NCBI GenBank assembly: GCA_948470475.1
Contig: OX419337.1
Coordinates: forward strand, 38,150,036-38,214,035
Direction: 5' to 3'
DNA from: Galaxea fascicularis
Taxonomy: Eukaryota; Cnidaria; Anthozoa; Scleractinia; Euphylliidae
DNA length: 64,000 bases
In this document: positions 1-10,695 of the stretch, piece by piece
Layout of the letters: each line of letters opens with the position of its first letter
Position numbering within the stretch: position 1 is the first letter of the stretch
The notes under the pieces: generated by a model
Seen by the model: only the letters and a program-made list of their open reading frames with translations
Database searches by the model: none
What the model was told of the DNA's origin: nothing
Position numbers and translations under genes: made by a program

Positions 1-2080
1 TAAAGTACACAGACACGGAGGATTGGCCACATTGTAGACTTTGTGGCAGTTTACTGTGAAAAGTGTAAACTCTAACAGTTTTTTCCGACTGTTTGTTCTT
101 CTTCAACTAATCACACACACAAAGGATCAAAATTGGTCAAGGGCAGTGCCAATCAAACCAAGCTTTGACGACAGCATTTAAAGTAGCCACGTAGCTGAAT
201 CAGTTACCCGGGTTAAATAAAGTTTTCCTTTTTGAGCTATTTTGTGTAAACAAAATCGCTCTATGTCAGCATGAAGCTCAAGAAATTCTTCCGTGGTCGG
301 ATGGTTCTGCCTTGAACCAATGAAATAAAGGTTTCTTTAGATGGCATTGTTTCAGCCAGCGGCCAATCTAATTCCCTGTATTTAAAGGTCTTTTTGAAAG
401 CATGTGGTCAGTGATGGTCAGCACTGAGACTAAGTTACACATGCGTGTTGATTACGCTCAAAGGAACATCAGCGTGGAATGTCACGCGTCATATATCTAC
501 TGTTGCGTGACGTATTTATTACTATCACGCCAAGGGGTACCACCATTATGGTAGTCTTTCCGGAGAAAAGGGTTTGTATATTTAACGCATGCGTGAATGA
601 CAACAATAGGCGTGAGATACTGGAGTCAGATTAGAATGAAGTATGAGTTGTGCTGTTTCGATGGATGATGAAGGTAGTAAGGTGGGGACGAAGGTATTTG
701 AAGTTTACGGCCGCGGCTTGTTGGTTATAAAAACCGTGTGTTTAGTCTCCTTCGCAGACGCTCTTTTGGTTCGTCACGCAATCTTTCCTCCCCAATGAAC
801 GTCTGCTGAAACGAGCAGCAGATTCCTTTCCCATTGTTAGCAAAGATCAGCCGGAGTCCACGTAAAAATTACTACAGAGCCAATCAGCGCTAAGTTACTG
901 TGTAATGAAAAGCCTGAAGTCTGACGTTTTCGAGGCAAGTGTCTTTACTATTTTGAATTGCGTGCGATGCCTCCTAGAAAGTCCTTCAATGATTTTTCAG
1001 CATCTTTGAATTTGGTCATCTCGATGAACACGAAAGTAGAACTATGTTAGTGGTACTCGACCACTTCTGAGGAGAATTTTTAAGGGTTAAAAACAATGAA
1101 ATTTAGTTTTTGAGAAATGAAACGTCGAGTTATTCAAACAACCCGTAGTGTAACCGCGAGAGACCTAGCGGGGAAGAAATGCCGTTCTGAGATCAAGCAG
1201 TGTTCTTTAAATCACATATTACTATTTGCCATTGAACTGACTGAATGCTCTGGAAATAATGCAGGCGGTGAAAAGCGGCAAAAAACGTTAAACGAATAAT
1301 GCTAGTCGTAATTGATTCAGCATCAAGGTAATTTGGTTGAGCGGTTCCTACTCGGGGAGCAAATATTTCGTTTCGATGTGGACGAGTGCTTAGTTTTGTA
1401 ATATTTCTTGTGTTTTTTTGTTCCTTTGCTAATTTTGTCAAAACTGCAAGAACATTGTTAAAACTGGAAAAGCATTGTGTGACGAAAATAAACATATGTT
1501 TGACGGATTTGAAAACTATAAATATTAGTCTAATCAGAAGTGGCTGTTTTCACAAGTGATATTTGTACGAAAGAAAAATGCTATGGAAGGGAATCCTTAA
1601 TCTGGATATTTGTTCCCCTTGAAGTGAAACCATTGTTATGTTAAACAATGGAAATGGTGATTTCGGATAGTGAGCAATTTCATTTGTCAAATGGATTTCT
1701 TTTGTCTCTCACGTGTAAACAGGCACCAAGACATACAGCCCTGTTTATCAAATGCGATTTTCAACTTTGATCTATCACGTGCACACGTTTGGTAATAGCA
1801 AGTTCGTTGACTAATTCCCACATGAATAAGGCAGCGCGGTTGGTTAAATGCGACTCCGAACTTTGATCGGTCACGTGCATCCAACATGACCTTTGATCAA
1901 TCACAAGATTTGCACGTGGTCAATTCAACTTGTTTACAACAACATCTAAATGAATTTATTTTCTGTTACAATGATTGGTCACTTTTAACCGTTTTTTATT
2001 GGTTACTTTTCTCAACTTCAATTTTCTCTTCTTTTTATTGGCGGATTTCGATCCGTTGTTTGTCTGTTGATCGGATTTTT

Positions 2081-2860
2081 TAATATTGTACAACTGTTGA
2101 TGCTCTTAATTCGGAGCAGCTTTTTTTGGAATTAATTGGTGGTTTGTTTTCGAGTCGGTAAGTTTAATATTGCCCTTATTACGGGATACAACGCGGTGTC
2201 ACGCTCATCTGCTTACTGCACACAGACATTGTCAGCAAAAGGCCCAACACTAAAATAAGAGCGTTTGTTTAGGTCGGGCTATCTTTGCTGTCCGAAGTAA
2301 AAAGTACAAAGCACTTGAAAATCAGAAATTGATGAATTATGGCAATTACATCTATATTCGTTATCAGTACTTTTTGTTCAACGTTGCTTTGTTTTTGCTG
2401 GTGTTGTATATTACGGTGTGTTTGGTGGTTCGTTTGTTTGCGAATATTTCTTCATGTGGTCCTGGAACTGTTTCAGCACATGTACGTATATTTTGGGAAT
2501 TTGAGAGACTGGACGAATATAGTGTTTGCGAAAGTGCGGAGAAAGAAAATGAACAAATAATAGAAAATATATTACATATCGGTTTTTGTGGAATTAATAA
2601 AACTCTTGTTTCAAAAAATGTAGGATTAATGACTATTTAATTGGTACAAATCAAACTCAAAATCAGTCTTAGAAATAAGAAAACTAAACAAAAATCAAAT
2701 GAAAAACAGTTTGCTCGTACTTCTCCGATATCATCGCAAAAACCAAAAGCGCCACAGATAAATGACTCACCATTCAACCATTTTCTGACTTCTCCCTATC
2801 TTATCAACATTTTACCACCCTTCACAAAATAGCTCAAACACGCATTGCGTGCCTATGTTT
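2081..2860 (+). repeat. 780-bp tandem unit 1
   Basis: First of two adjacent units of 780 bp in copy A. Both units start with TAATATTGTACAAC and end with GCCTATGTTT. Copies B and C have only one unit each. The unit contains a reading frame of about 100 codons (from 2329) with a hydrophobic N-terminal stretch. Because overlapping frames in the same place are also open and no family is recognisable, I do not call it a gene. The pair lies about 200 bp upstream of the LINE ORF1 remnant. Tandem 5'-UTR monomers of an L1-like element would be one explanation, but that is speculation. Confidence 0.85.
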
Positions 2861-3640
2861 TAATATTGTACAACAGATGACGCTCTTAATTCGGAGGAGC
2901 TCATTTTGGAATTAATTGGTGGTTTGTTTTCGAGTCTGTAAGTTTAATATTGCCCTTATTACGGGATATAACGCGGTGTTACGCTCATCTACTTACTGTA
3001 AACAGACTTGTCAGCAAAAGGCCCAACACTAAAATAAGAGCGTTTGTTTAGGTCGGGCTATTTTTGCTGTCCGAAGTAAAAAGTACAAAGCACTTGAAAA
3101 TCAGAAATTGATGAATTATGGCAATTACATCTATATTCGTTATCAGTACTTTTTGTTCAACGCTGATTTGTTTTTGCTGGTGTTGTATATTACGGTGTGT
3201 TTGGTGGTTCGTTTGTTTGCGAATATTTCTTCATGTGGTCCTGGAACTGTTTCAGCACGTGTACGTATATTTTGGGAATTTGAGAGACTGGACGAATATA
3301 GTGTTTGCGAAAGTGCGGAGAAAGAAAATGAACAAATAATAGAAAATATATTACATATTGGTTTTTTGCGGAATTAATAAAACTCTTGTTTCAAAAAATG
3401 TAGGATTAATGACTATTTAATTGGTACAAATCAAACTCAAAATCAGTCTTAGAAATAAGAAAACTAAACAAAAATCAAATGAAAAACAGTTTGCTCGTAC
3501 TTCTCCGATACCATAGCAAAAACCAAAAGCGCCACAGATAAATGACTCACCATTCAACCATTTTCTGACTTCTCCCTATCTTATCAACATTTTACCACCC
3601 TTCACAAAATAGCTCAAGCACGCATTGCGTGCCTATGTTT
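2861..3640 (+). repeat. 780-bp tandem unit 2
   Basis: Second unit, differing from unit 1 by a few percent of substitutions and small indels. Examples are GAGTCTGTAAG against GAGTCGGTAAG, and GGGATATAACG against GGGATACAACG. These diagnostic bases are shared in different patterns with the single units of copies B and C. Confidence 0.85.
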
Positions 3641-3841
3641 TATTATAAGTTTTTATTTAAGAATTACTACACAATGTTTACAAAATGGACACCACACTAA
3701 GAACTTTAGTTTACGACGTTGCACTGTGTACAATACACTGCTTCTGGTTAAATAAAGTTAGTTGCTTGTTCCAATGCAAGCAGACTGCACCTTTGCCCTT
3801 CGATAACATTGACGCGAGAATAGTAAATTCGTGAATATTGG

Positions 3842-4175
3842 GGAGAGAAAGATATCAGCAGATCAACAAGAAGATACCAAAGAAGTGCTTCGACAGTTTT
3901 TGGAACGTGATCTTGGTTACAAAGATGCAAGAGACTGCTGAGATTCAGCGGTTCACCGAATAGGCAAGGGAAGGAACAGAGGACTGCGACCCATACTAGC
4001 CCGCTTTTTACGTTATACCAAATGTTCAGAGACCCTCCACCAAGATCGTCAACAGGCAAAAAGTACAACTTGAAACACTGAAACAAGCTCGAAGGAACCA
4101 ACCAGACAAACTATACATAAATGGTGAGTATTGGTCTGCTGGCAAGGAACTCCAGATATCCGATGGCCGCTAATC
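3842..4175 (+). pseudogene. L1/Tx1-like LINE ORF1 remnant (copy A)
   Basis: Conceptual translation across two frames gives an ORF1-type nucleic-acid-binding C-terminal region: a VLRQFLERDLGYKDAR-like helix, then HRIGKGRN..LRPILARFLRY, then a basic RKVQLETLKQARR-like helix and YINGEYW. The HRIG...RPILARFLRY pattern is typical of the RRM/CTD part of L1-like ORF1 proteins, which coat LINE RNA. One base is missing at the GCGGTTCACC position compared with copy C (GCGGGTTCACC), so the frame breaks here in A and B but not in C. Further in-frame stops follow. The endonuclease remnant begins about 310 bp downstream in the same orientation, consistent with one damaged element. Confidence 0.7.
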
Positions 4176-4484
4176 TTGAGAACAGCGAAAGTGTAACGTT
4201 TAAGCCACTATTAAAATCAAACTTAAATTCTTATTGAGGGCGTACGCAAACGGAGAGTTTTGAAGATAGGCCGCAAGCAAAACGAATCAGCACTGCAAAC
4301 TTCAACTCTTTGTGTCCTACGGCTGTTTTTATTGCTGTCTTTGTGTATTTTTGTCCGCATATTTTCTGACCCTGTTTTTGTTTATTTTTTGATTTTGTAG
4401 TTTACACCCTTGATCAATCACAGAAGTGCTCTTGGGGATGGATGGCCAGGGAAATTTATATTACAAACCAAAGTAAACAAATAA

Positions 4485-4874
4485 ATGGATCTTAAAATAG
4501 GGTCTCTTAATGTAAGAGGATTAGGAGACAAGGCAAAACATTGGGAAACGTTTAATTGGCTCCGCTCGAAAAGGATGTCAATATTTTTCCTTCAAGAAGT
4601 TCATTGTACTGAAGAAAATAAGCATGATTGCCGAGCAGAATGGGGACATCAAGTACTATTTAGCTGTGGCTCAAGCAAAACTGCAGGTGTTGCCATTCTC
4701 TTTAACAACAATTTTGACTTTCAAATTTCTAAAGCTTATTCAGACCCCGGGGGACGCTTCATAGTATGTGACTTTATTACAAATGGGAAGCACCTGTTAA
4801 CCATATCAAATCAATTATACAACAACCTAAGGATGAATATGCGAAGGACATTTTTGTACTCTGGGAAATGGTAA
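4485..4874 (+). pseudogene. LINE ORF2 endonuclease remnant (copy A)
   Basis: The ATG-started frame opens with MDLKIGSLNVRGLGDKAKHW, the start of an apurinic-type (exonuclease-endonuclease-phosphatase) domain of an L1/Tx1-like ORF2. The SLNVRG motif and FFLQEVHCTEE (catalytic Glu of the LQE/LQEV motif) are visible, followed by GVAILFNNNFDF and a GGRF strand. The family domain is about 230 residues. Here it breaks after about 105 residues and the DNA jumps directly to the post-endonuclease linker, which continues in another frame (QQPKDEYAKDIFVLWEMVK-like, from about 4810). That implies an internal deletion of the catalytic second half, so the enzyme is dead. All three copies share this deletion. 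Confidence 0.85.
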
Positions 4875-4889
4875 AACTGATTTAGTAAG

Positions 4890-5084
4890 GGAGGAATCAA
4901 TGAAATATGGAGCATCTAAGGAAAAGAAAATGACGCAGGAACGAGAGAATATCGAACAGTCAATTGAAACTTTAGAAAAAGATATTACAAATATCTACAT
5001 AGATAACTCTCAAAAACAAAAAGTATGGTTGGAACTTGAAACAAAGAAAGGAGAATTAGAGCTATTGATTGAATACCAAACTGA
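4890..5084 (+). pseudogene. LINE ORF2 linker remnant (copy A)
   Basis: From the ATG at 4900 the frame reads MKYGASKEKKMTQERENIEQ, then a charged coiled-coil-like stretch ending in ELELLIEYQT. In L1/Tx1-like ORF2 proteins this basic helical region lies between endonuclease and reverse transcriptase. The frame is cut at ACTGA by the inserted Harbinger-like element that begins at 5085. The matching reverse-transcriptase part of copy A would lie beyond the contig end and is not present. Confidence 0.75.
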
Positions 5085-5769
5085 GGGTGCTTTCCATTAT
5101 TCAAAACTGACCGGTCAGAGAACTCAGGATCAACCGCTGAAAAATGGAACGACACATTCCCATCAACGAAACCTATTGCCCATTCTCACGCGCGGTACTT
5201 TCCAAAACAAAGATGGAGGACTTGAGTGTTGTGCTCTTTGGTGAAGATTCCGAAGAATCCGAAATCTTTAATGAGCTTGTTGAAGAGTCCGATGAGTTGT
5301 TACTCTTAGGTGCTGCATTTAGCTTTATGCGAGGCGATCTGAATCGTGTACTCGGCTATTTTCAGGCTACAGTTCCGCTGTATAGTTTATGCGAATTTCA
5401 AAGCCATTGTTGACTAACTCCGGCGAGCCACATTTGAAGAGCTCTGTCGTGAAGTAGTTAACGCAGGACGAATTCCGCTTAGTAATAGAGGTAGAAAGTG
5501 TATACCTCCTGACCTTCCCAAAGGATCAACCCCGACTTTTGAACCATTGAAAAACAAAAACGCGGGAAAATGCACGAATAACACGAAACAACAAAATTTT
5601 CAACATGTTTTTGTATCAACGCTATGCAGACACATACCAGTCATCGCCGAACAAGAATGCATTATAACTCTGATAAATCTGTCGTTGTTTATCCACAAAT
5701 TGAGCATTGATAACAACAAGAAGATTGCATCCTCGCCATGTCGGCCATGATGGTCGAGCAAGTGACAGA
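5085..5769 (+). mobile_element. Harbinger-like element inside LINE, copy A (cut by gap)
   Basis: The element starts with GGGTGCTTTCCATT, preceded by TGA. In copies B and C the far end reads AATGGAAAGCACCC followed by TGA, giving a 14-bp perfect terminal inverted repeat and a 3-bp target duplication, as expected for the PIF/Harbinger superfamily. The full element is 879 bp in B. Copy A is truncated by the N gap 685 bp in. It contains a broken transposase N-terminal fragment. Confidence 0.7.
5213..5533 (+). pseudogene. Harbinger-type transposase N-terminal fragment (copy A)
   Basis: From the ATG at 5213: MEDLSVVLFGEDSEESEIF, then acidic helices and DLNRVLGYF..VPLYSLCEFQSH. A stop sits where an Arg is expected, then LTPA, then a frame change at about 5430 to TFEELCREVVNAGRIPLSNR and GRKCIPPDLPK. 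This resembles the N-terminal helix-turn-helix region of HARBI1-like transposases (F..HFR.T..TFE.LC). No DDE catalytic domain follows, so it is a dead, non-autonomous remnant. The assignment rests on motif memory and on the Harbinger-like TIR and TSD around it, and a profile search could change it. Confidence 0.5.
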
Positions 5770-5969
5770 NNNNNNNNNNNNNNNNNNNNNNNNNNNNNNN
5801 NNNNNNNNNNNNNNNNNNNNNNNNNNNNNNNNNNNNNNNNNNNNNNNNNNNNNNNNNNNNNNNNNNNNNNNNNNNNNNNNNNNNNNNNNNNNNNNNNNNN
5901 NNNNNNNNNNNNNNNNNNNNNNNNNNNNNNNNNNNNNNNNNNNNNNNNNNNNNNNNNNNNNNNNNNNNN
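5770..5969. other. Assembly gap (200 N)
   Basis: Exactly 200 unknown bases, a conventional placeholder length used by scaffolding software. The left contig ends in copy A; the right contig starts at 5970 in sequence that matches the far end of the right arm. Confidence 1.
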
Positions 5970-7940
5970 ATATATAAATGTAAGTTTCGTGGTTACTGGT
6001 TGGTGGTTGAAGTGGAAAAGTTGACGAAAGAATGGAGAAGAGGAGCTGAATGGCCTTTCCTTGCTAAAAGACATTAGCAGACGCCGACCAAGGATCAAGG
6101 ACAAAACTCATTTGTCATTGGCGGTGTTTGTGGGCCTGAGGGTAGAAGGAAGAACAAGTTGAGAAGTTTTACGGAGAGAAACGGCGCGTCGCGTTGACTG
6201 TGGACCTAGCTGTAAAAGCAAAGAAACAGTTGGAAAGTAAAAGCTTGATATACCTTTAAGGGGATTTGCCTGCGGGGGAATGAAAGGGAGGGTACTTCGA
6301 AAATTTACCCCTCCCGGTTTGTAGTCTACGTTTTGATTTAATTACACCCTGGCGTAGTCTCGATAGAAATCAGTAGAAATCGATTGGATGATTAAAAACA
6401 AATCAATGCAGTTGAACTGAATCCTTGTTGCTATCAGAAGTAGATAACAACAAAAAACTTGAACAAAAATATTTGAATTGTTATCAAAAAGCAAAGTAGA
6501 TAACAACGAGAATATTTCTGATCCATATATATGGCTTATAAGCAATACTGTAACTTCTGTATGTTTTGCAGTAGATAACAATTCAATTGGGAATTCGAAG
6601 TTGAGATCACTGTCAAATCGTGTCAGCGTACGAATGACTTCGAACTTTTTCAGCAGTCGACAACAATCGTAAACTACAAATGGTATGTGGTTCTATTTCC
6701 CGGACACTTTTCCTCTCGGTCAAACACTCCTCTTTCTTCTTCTTCTTCTCCTTCGTAACATACAAAATCCATTCCAATGGGGAATGGCAAGTGGTCCACT
6801 ATAACTTTCTATCGGCCGGAGTTGTCTCGTTTAGTCGGCAAGCTCATTTCCTCTTCAAAACGTTCACCGACGCACATTTCGTTGCTTCGTAAGCTGCATT
6901 GTTTTACTTTCATTGAAGTAATTCCTCTCGAAATACACAAAAAAGGTTTAGTTTTCGGAAACACTTATCTCGTAACAAAGTTTTTCAGTTTCAGTTTCCG
7001 AATCAAAGCTTGACCAAGGCCCAAATTTCTGAGGGAGATTAAAGTAATACCTCGATAATATTTTGGGAGCTTATTGTAATATCGGGACAAGATGAAGGCC
7101 GAAAACCTTTGGAGAAAACACCACTTTAATAAAACGTTTACTGCCAGAAAACAAACTAAACTGTATATGTACTTGTCTTTCAGTTTAAAATTAGAAAATT
7201 CATAACAGTGTGTAAATTTCGTTGAAAAGACGAATTCATCGTCACGAAAATGCAACGCCAAATTCGATTGCTACGGACTGAACTGAATCGAATCTGTTTA
7301 CGACACTCTTGGGTTAACGGGAGTAGCCGACCACATGCTATTTTAATATGAAACTTTCGGTTGTTGCTTTCTCGAAAGTAAATATGAAGTCAAATGCAAA
7401 AACAATCCGGGAACTACATACCGTAGTTACTGATTAACATCAGCAACGTTTTGATTTCAGCGATTCTCAAATCAAAGGAACTCGTGTATTGACGCGCCGG
7501 AAGATTCTTGGAATGTGCACGATTTGTTTGTATTGATTGTTCCTTGCGTAACTTTGAAAGCTTTATTTTTTTTGCCATAGAATTATGATAAGATTATCAC
7601 ATACTGGGTGCCCTATTCCTGATCTAAATTCAAATAACTCTTTTTTTCTTGTTACCAATTCAATAAAACTGAGCGGTGTTTGTGGATATTTTGCACATAG
7701 AGTAATGCTCTCCAATTAAAACTAACAAAATATCCAAGCACAAGTGTTCATCGGGTGTCTGAAGCTTCGATTTTAATTTCAGGTTCTTCAATGAAACCTC
7801 CTGATATTTTCACAGAAAAACGAAAAAACAAATATAGGTTAACAACCGCAATAGCGGTTTCCCAAGAAAGAAAAAATGGTGGAGAGAAAGCCCTGGGAGC
7901 GAGGTTGCCAAGATCCTTTGCGTTTTTAATTTATACCTTT
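5970..7940. other. Unassigned AT-rich DNA
   Basis: No gene recognised. Three copies of AGTAGATAACAA lie at 6439, 6495 and 6570. A CTT microsatellite at about 6731-6750 is longer in the right arm. A short imperfect hairpin made of GGGAGGGT and ACCCCTCCC lies near 6285-6318. The minus strand of 6090-6240 has pyrimidine-rich AG acceptor-like sites, but no open frame that I can defend. Confidence 0.5.
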
Positions 7941-8004
7941 AAGGCCGATACACACGAGGGGTTAGCATACTCCAGGAGCAAAACCTCTCGTGTGTATCGG
8001 TCTT
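7941..8004. mobile_element. Short hairpin MITE
   Basis: GGCCGATACACACGAG and CTCGTGTGTATCGGTC form a 15-16 bp inverted repeat around a loop of about 30 bp. The compact form is typical of a miniature inverted-repeat element. No clear target duplication was found. The mirror copy is at 61223-61286. Confidence 0.5.
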
Positions 8005-10080
8005 TATTCTTTCTTTGTTACAACCGTATTTTCAGTGCCGATCATGTAAAATAAAAGGCCTCAAGGAGAACATGTGGTTAATTGTAGTGAATAGCAACCA
8101 CAATGGTTCAAAAAGAGTTGCGGAGTTTTAGTTTATTGCTAAGTATTCTTTTCAAATTTGAGTGTTCGACATGTACATTCTCTCCACCAATGGGTGCAAC
8201 ATTGCAAAGGTGGACACAATGGTACACACGAAGTTTTGCGATGTGTCCGCTGTGATTTTGTTGTCAGAACCCTTTTGTATACCAGAATTCACGAATTCTC
8301 TTTGTTTATGTACATCTCAGATCTGGCCTATAAAGGTACCCCTTCAGGGAAAGTAGCTTTGTATAGTTGATTATCTGGATTGTTGGGAGTACTCCCTTTC
8401 GATCGACAACTGTGATATGTATAACTGGAGGGAATGGGTTTACAAGTCAATTACGTAGAGCATAAATGAAATTGCTTTAAATTTGTTTGATATTTAAGGT
8501 AATCAAGGGTTTTAAGTAAACAAATCTCAGGATTTGTGAAAAGATCGTTACGAGTCTGCATAACCTCGCAAAGGACCACATATTACATTGTAAATAGATC
8601 AAAGTGTGTCTACTGACATAATACTAAAGATAAATTTGCTGTTATCAAGAAAGAACAAGACGCCAAAGGCGTTTACGCGGGATGTGTTGGTCGATGTTTA
8701 ATACAGTAACACTAAATTTGAATGGTTGCCCACAGTGAGAATCTATCTTTTCATACGTACAAATAAATGGAAATGTAAACAATTAGTAGAGTATTACAAG
8801 CATCGTTCGATAAGTTGTGAGTGAACACACTGGTTCGATTCACGTGAACTGACTCATGTTGGTTTGATCAATGGAACACTGGTTTCAAGCACACGCCAGC
8901 TATCCAATTATTCACGGGTCAATAAACAGGAAAATTGTTGGTTCGATCGCTGACAAACACACATGTTTATGTCATGACAGTCTGTGCAATTGTTCATGGT
9001 TCAGTACACTAAACCAAAGCAACGTTAAAATGCAAAGGCGTTTTATTTTCGGCTCTTGTATAGCACAATTTAGGTCAATTTATTGACTCGAATTGAGCAC
9101 GTTCTTTTACAAACTTCACTGATCAGACTGATAAAAGTTGTTTGGAAATACAAGACGAATCGAAGGATATAAAAGCACGGTGAAAATTCGCATCCAAACC
9201 TGTAATTTTTTACAAAGTGGATCCCCAGTCTAAGCAGTCAAACGAACTTCAAAACCACACTTTCTGATCTGTCCTCGAAGAGGGATTTCTTCATCATTAT
9301 CACCACGAAATAGTCACGTCGACCGCCACGTCAAAGCACATGGGAAAACGAGTCTGCAATGTTCTTTGACTACTTATGGCTCACAGAGATCGGAGACATT
9401 CGCACCACGATTTCTCTTGCGCCACGTTTTCGAATCTCCAAATATTTTCATTTGAAGTGTAATATTCAATAAAACGGTAGCAATTACAAAATGTATAACA
9501 AGCAGTTATTCTCATTACAACCAACGTTAAAAGGTGAAAATCGATTACAATAACTCCGGTAAATCTCTGGGTGTTTTCGGTCTCACTTCGTGAGATTACT
9601 CCGAAAGCTTCCGAAAAGTCACGGACACTCTCACTCACGCACCCGATGACATTATGGTGACTGGCTTAACAGCCAGTAACCACAAAAAGAATTATTACAA
9701 TTATTACAATTAGAGTTGTTACAGTTATTTTTGCCGATTTCTATCGATTTTCTTTGGTGCCTTTGCCAGGTATACAGAAAAATTATTTTAGTGCCCCTCA
9801 GGAGTTTCTGGGATTTTCCAGGACGGAAAGGTGGAACAACATTTACATATCCACAATCCCATGGAAATCTAATCCTTTGCGTTTTGCCAATCGGTTTCTT
9901 TTTAGTTGGCTTTTCCGCATAGCACCAGAACCTAAAATATACATTTTTTTCATTGTTTGTTTTCTGCCATCCATCTTTGATTAAATTTAGTGATTGCTTG
10001 CGAAAACAAGGAAAAACAGAAAGCGTAAGATCTTGAGGAACGTCAAACCTTGCTAATAAGGGACGGGAGACTTGGAACAC
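8005..10080. other. Unassigned DNA, left arm
   Basis: No gene recognised. The palindrome GGGAGTACTCCC at 8385-8396 is the same 12-mer that forms the core of the 54-bp satellite. A 142-codon minus-strand frame (9652-10080) is open in both arms. It ends in a low-complexity Asn/Cys tail made by ATTATTACA repeats and shows no family signature. Confidence 0.4.
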
Positions 10081-10452
10081 GGTGGGTTCATGATTTGCGG
10101 GTTCAAACTCTCAGACCGGTGCACAAACCAGGGTCCTGGTAAGATCATGCTGGCTGTGTGCTCAACGTCTCCTTAGTTCAGATGATCCAGTCAGTGGGCA
10201 GTGACGTTAAGCTGCTGGCCTTGTCTTCTTCACCTCCCCACGTAAAACTGGATGGGAACGTAAAAGAACCCACACACTGATCGAAAAGAGTAGGGACCGT
10301 AGTTCGCGTTGCTGTGGTCTGCTCTCACACACATAAGGGTGGTTGGGCTGACCACCTGTCTCCAAGAGCCTCTGTTGAGTCGCAGAAACCTCCTTGGTAA
10401 CCTCTTAGGAGTGCCACTAGGCATCGAGAAGATTACACACACACACACACAC
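10081..10452 (+). mobile_element. tRNA-derived SINE (type 1), 5'-truncated
   Basis: The copy opens near a B-box-like GCGGGTTCAAACTC and then has the family body: CACAAACCAGGGTCCTGGTA, AAGATCATGCTGGCTGTG, a GTTCAGATGATC core, AAAAGAACCCACACACTGAT and AAGAGTAGGGACC. It ends in a CA microsatellite tail (about 10433-10452). The same family recurs at 30505-30840 and 63664-64000. The A-box region is missing or eroded here. Confidence 0.75.
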
Positions 10453-10599
10453 ATTCTAGTAAAATAATTTCATAGAAGGAATTTCAATTTGATTTGATCT
10501 TCAAATAGTGTAAAGAGAATTTCAGTTCAGGTTTCATTATTTTTCTACTCGGATGTATCCCACTCTTTCTAATACTGTTTATTTGTTCTCTCTGGACAG

Positions 10600-10695
10600 T
10601 GTTTCAGTCATACAACCGATATAATGGAGCAAGAGATAGATACAGCCATCAGCTGGAGGGATTACATTTGGTCAAACACATTCCACTATGGGAAG
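10600..10695 (+). CDS. Possible 96-nt host exon
   Basis: A pyrimidine-rich acceptor (TTTGTTCTCTCTGGACAG) precedes a 96-nt segment with one fully open frame, and a strong donor GTAAGA follows. The translation is 32 residues, starting CFSHTTDIMEQEID and ending SWRDYIWSNTFHYGK, and the length is a multiple of three (phase 0 on both sides). The mirror copy at 58532-58627 keeps the exon and both splice sites. I do not recognise the protein and found no convincing neighbouring exon, so chance is possible. If real, it would be an internal exon of a host gene whose other exons lie elsewhere. Confidence 0.3.

Larger units (their letters stand above)
1..5769 (+). repeat. Duplicated segment, copy A (contig end)
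   Basis: This stretch is a near-identical direct copy of 19462-24445 (copy B) and the reverse complement of 45582-50737 (copy C). It carries the outer end of an unassigned ORF (minus strand, cut by the window start), a 780-bp tandem duplication, LINE ORF1 and endonuclease remnants and the first part of a Harbinger-like element. It stops abruptly at the N gap, inside that element. It differs from B and C by scattered substitutions and by having two tandem 780-bp units where B and C have one. Apart from those items I see nothing recognisable in 120-2080 or 3641-3840. Confidence 0.9.

Noticed and set aside
2329..2640. Membrane-protein-like frame in the 780-bp unit
   Set aside because: Two frames are open in the same place, the hydrophobic stretch follows from T-rich codons, and no start context or family supports it.
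9652..10080. 142-codon minus-strand frame, open in both arms
   Set aside because: No domain. The C-terminal NNSNCNNCNNS stretch is translated low-complexity ATTATTACA repeat, and other frames here are also open.
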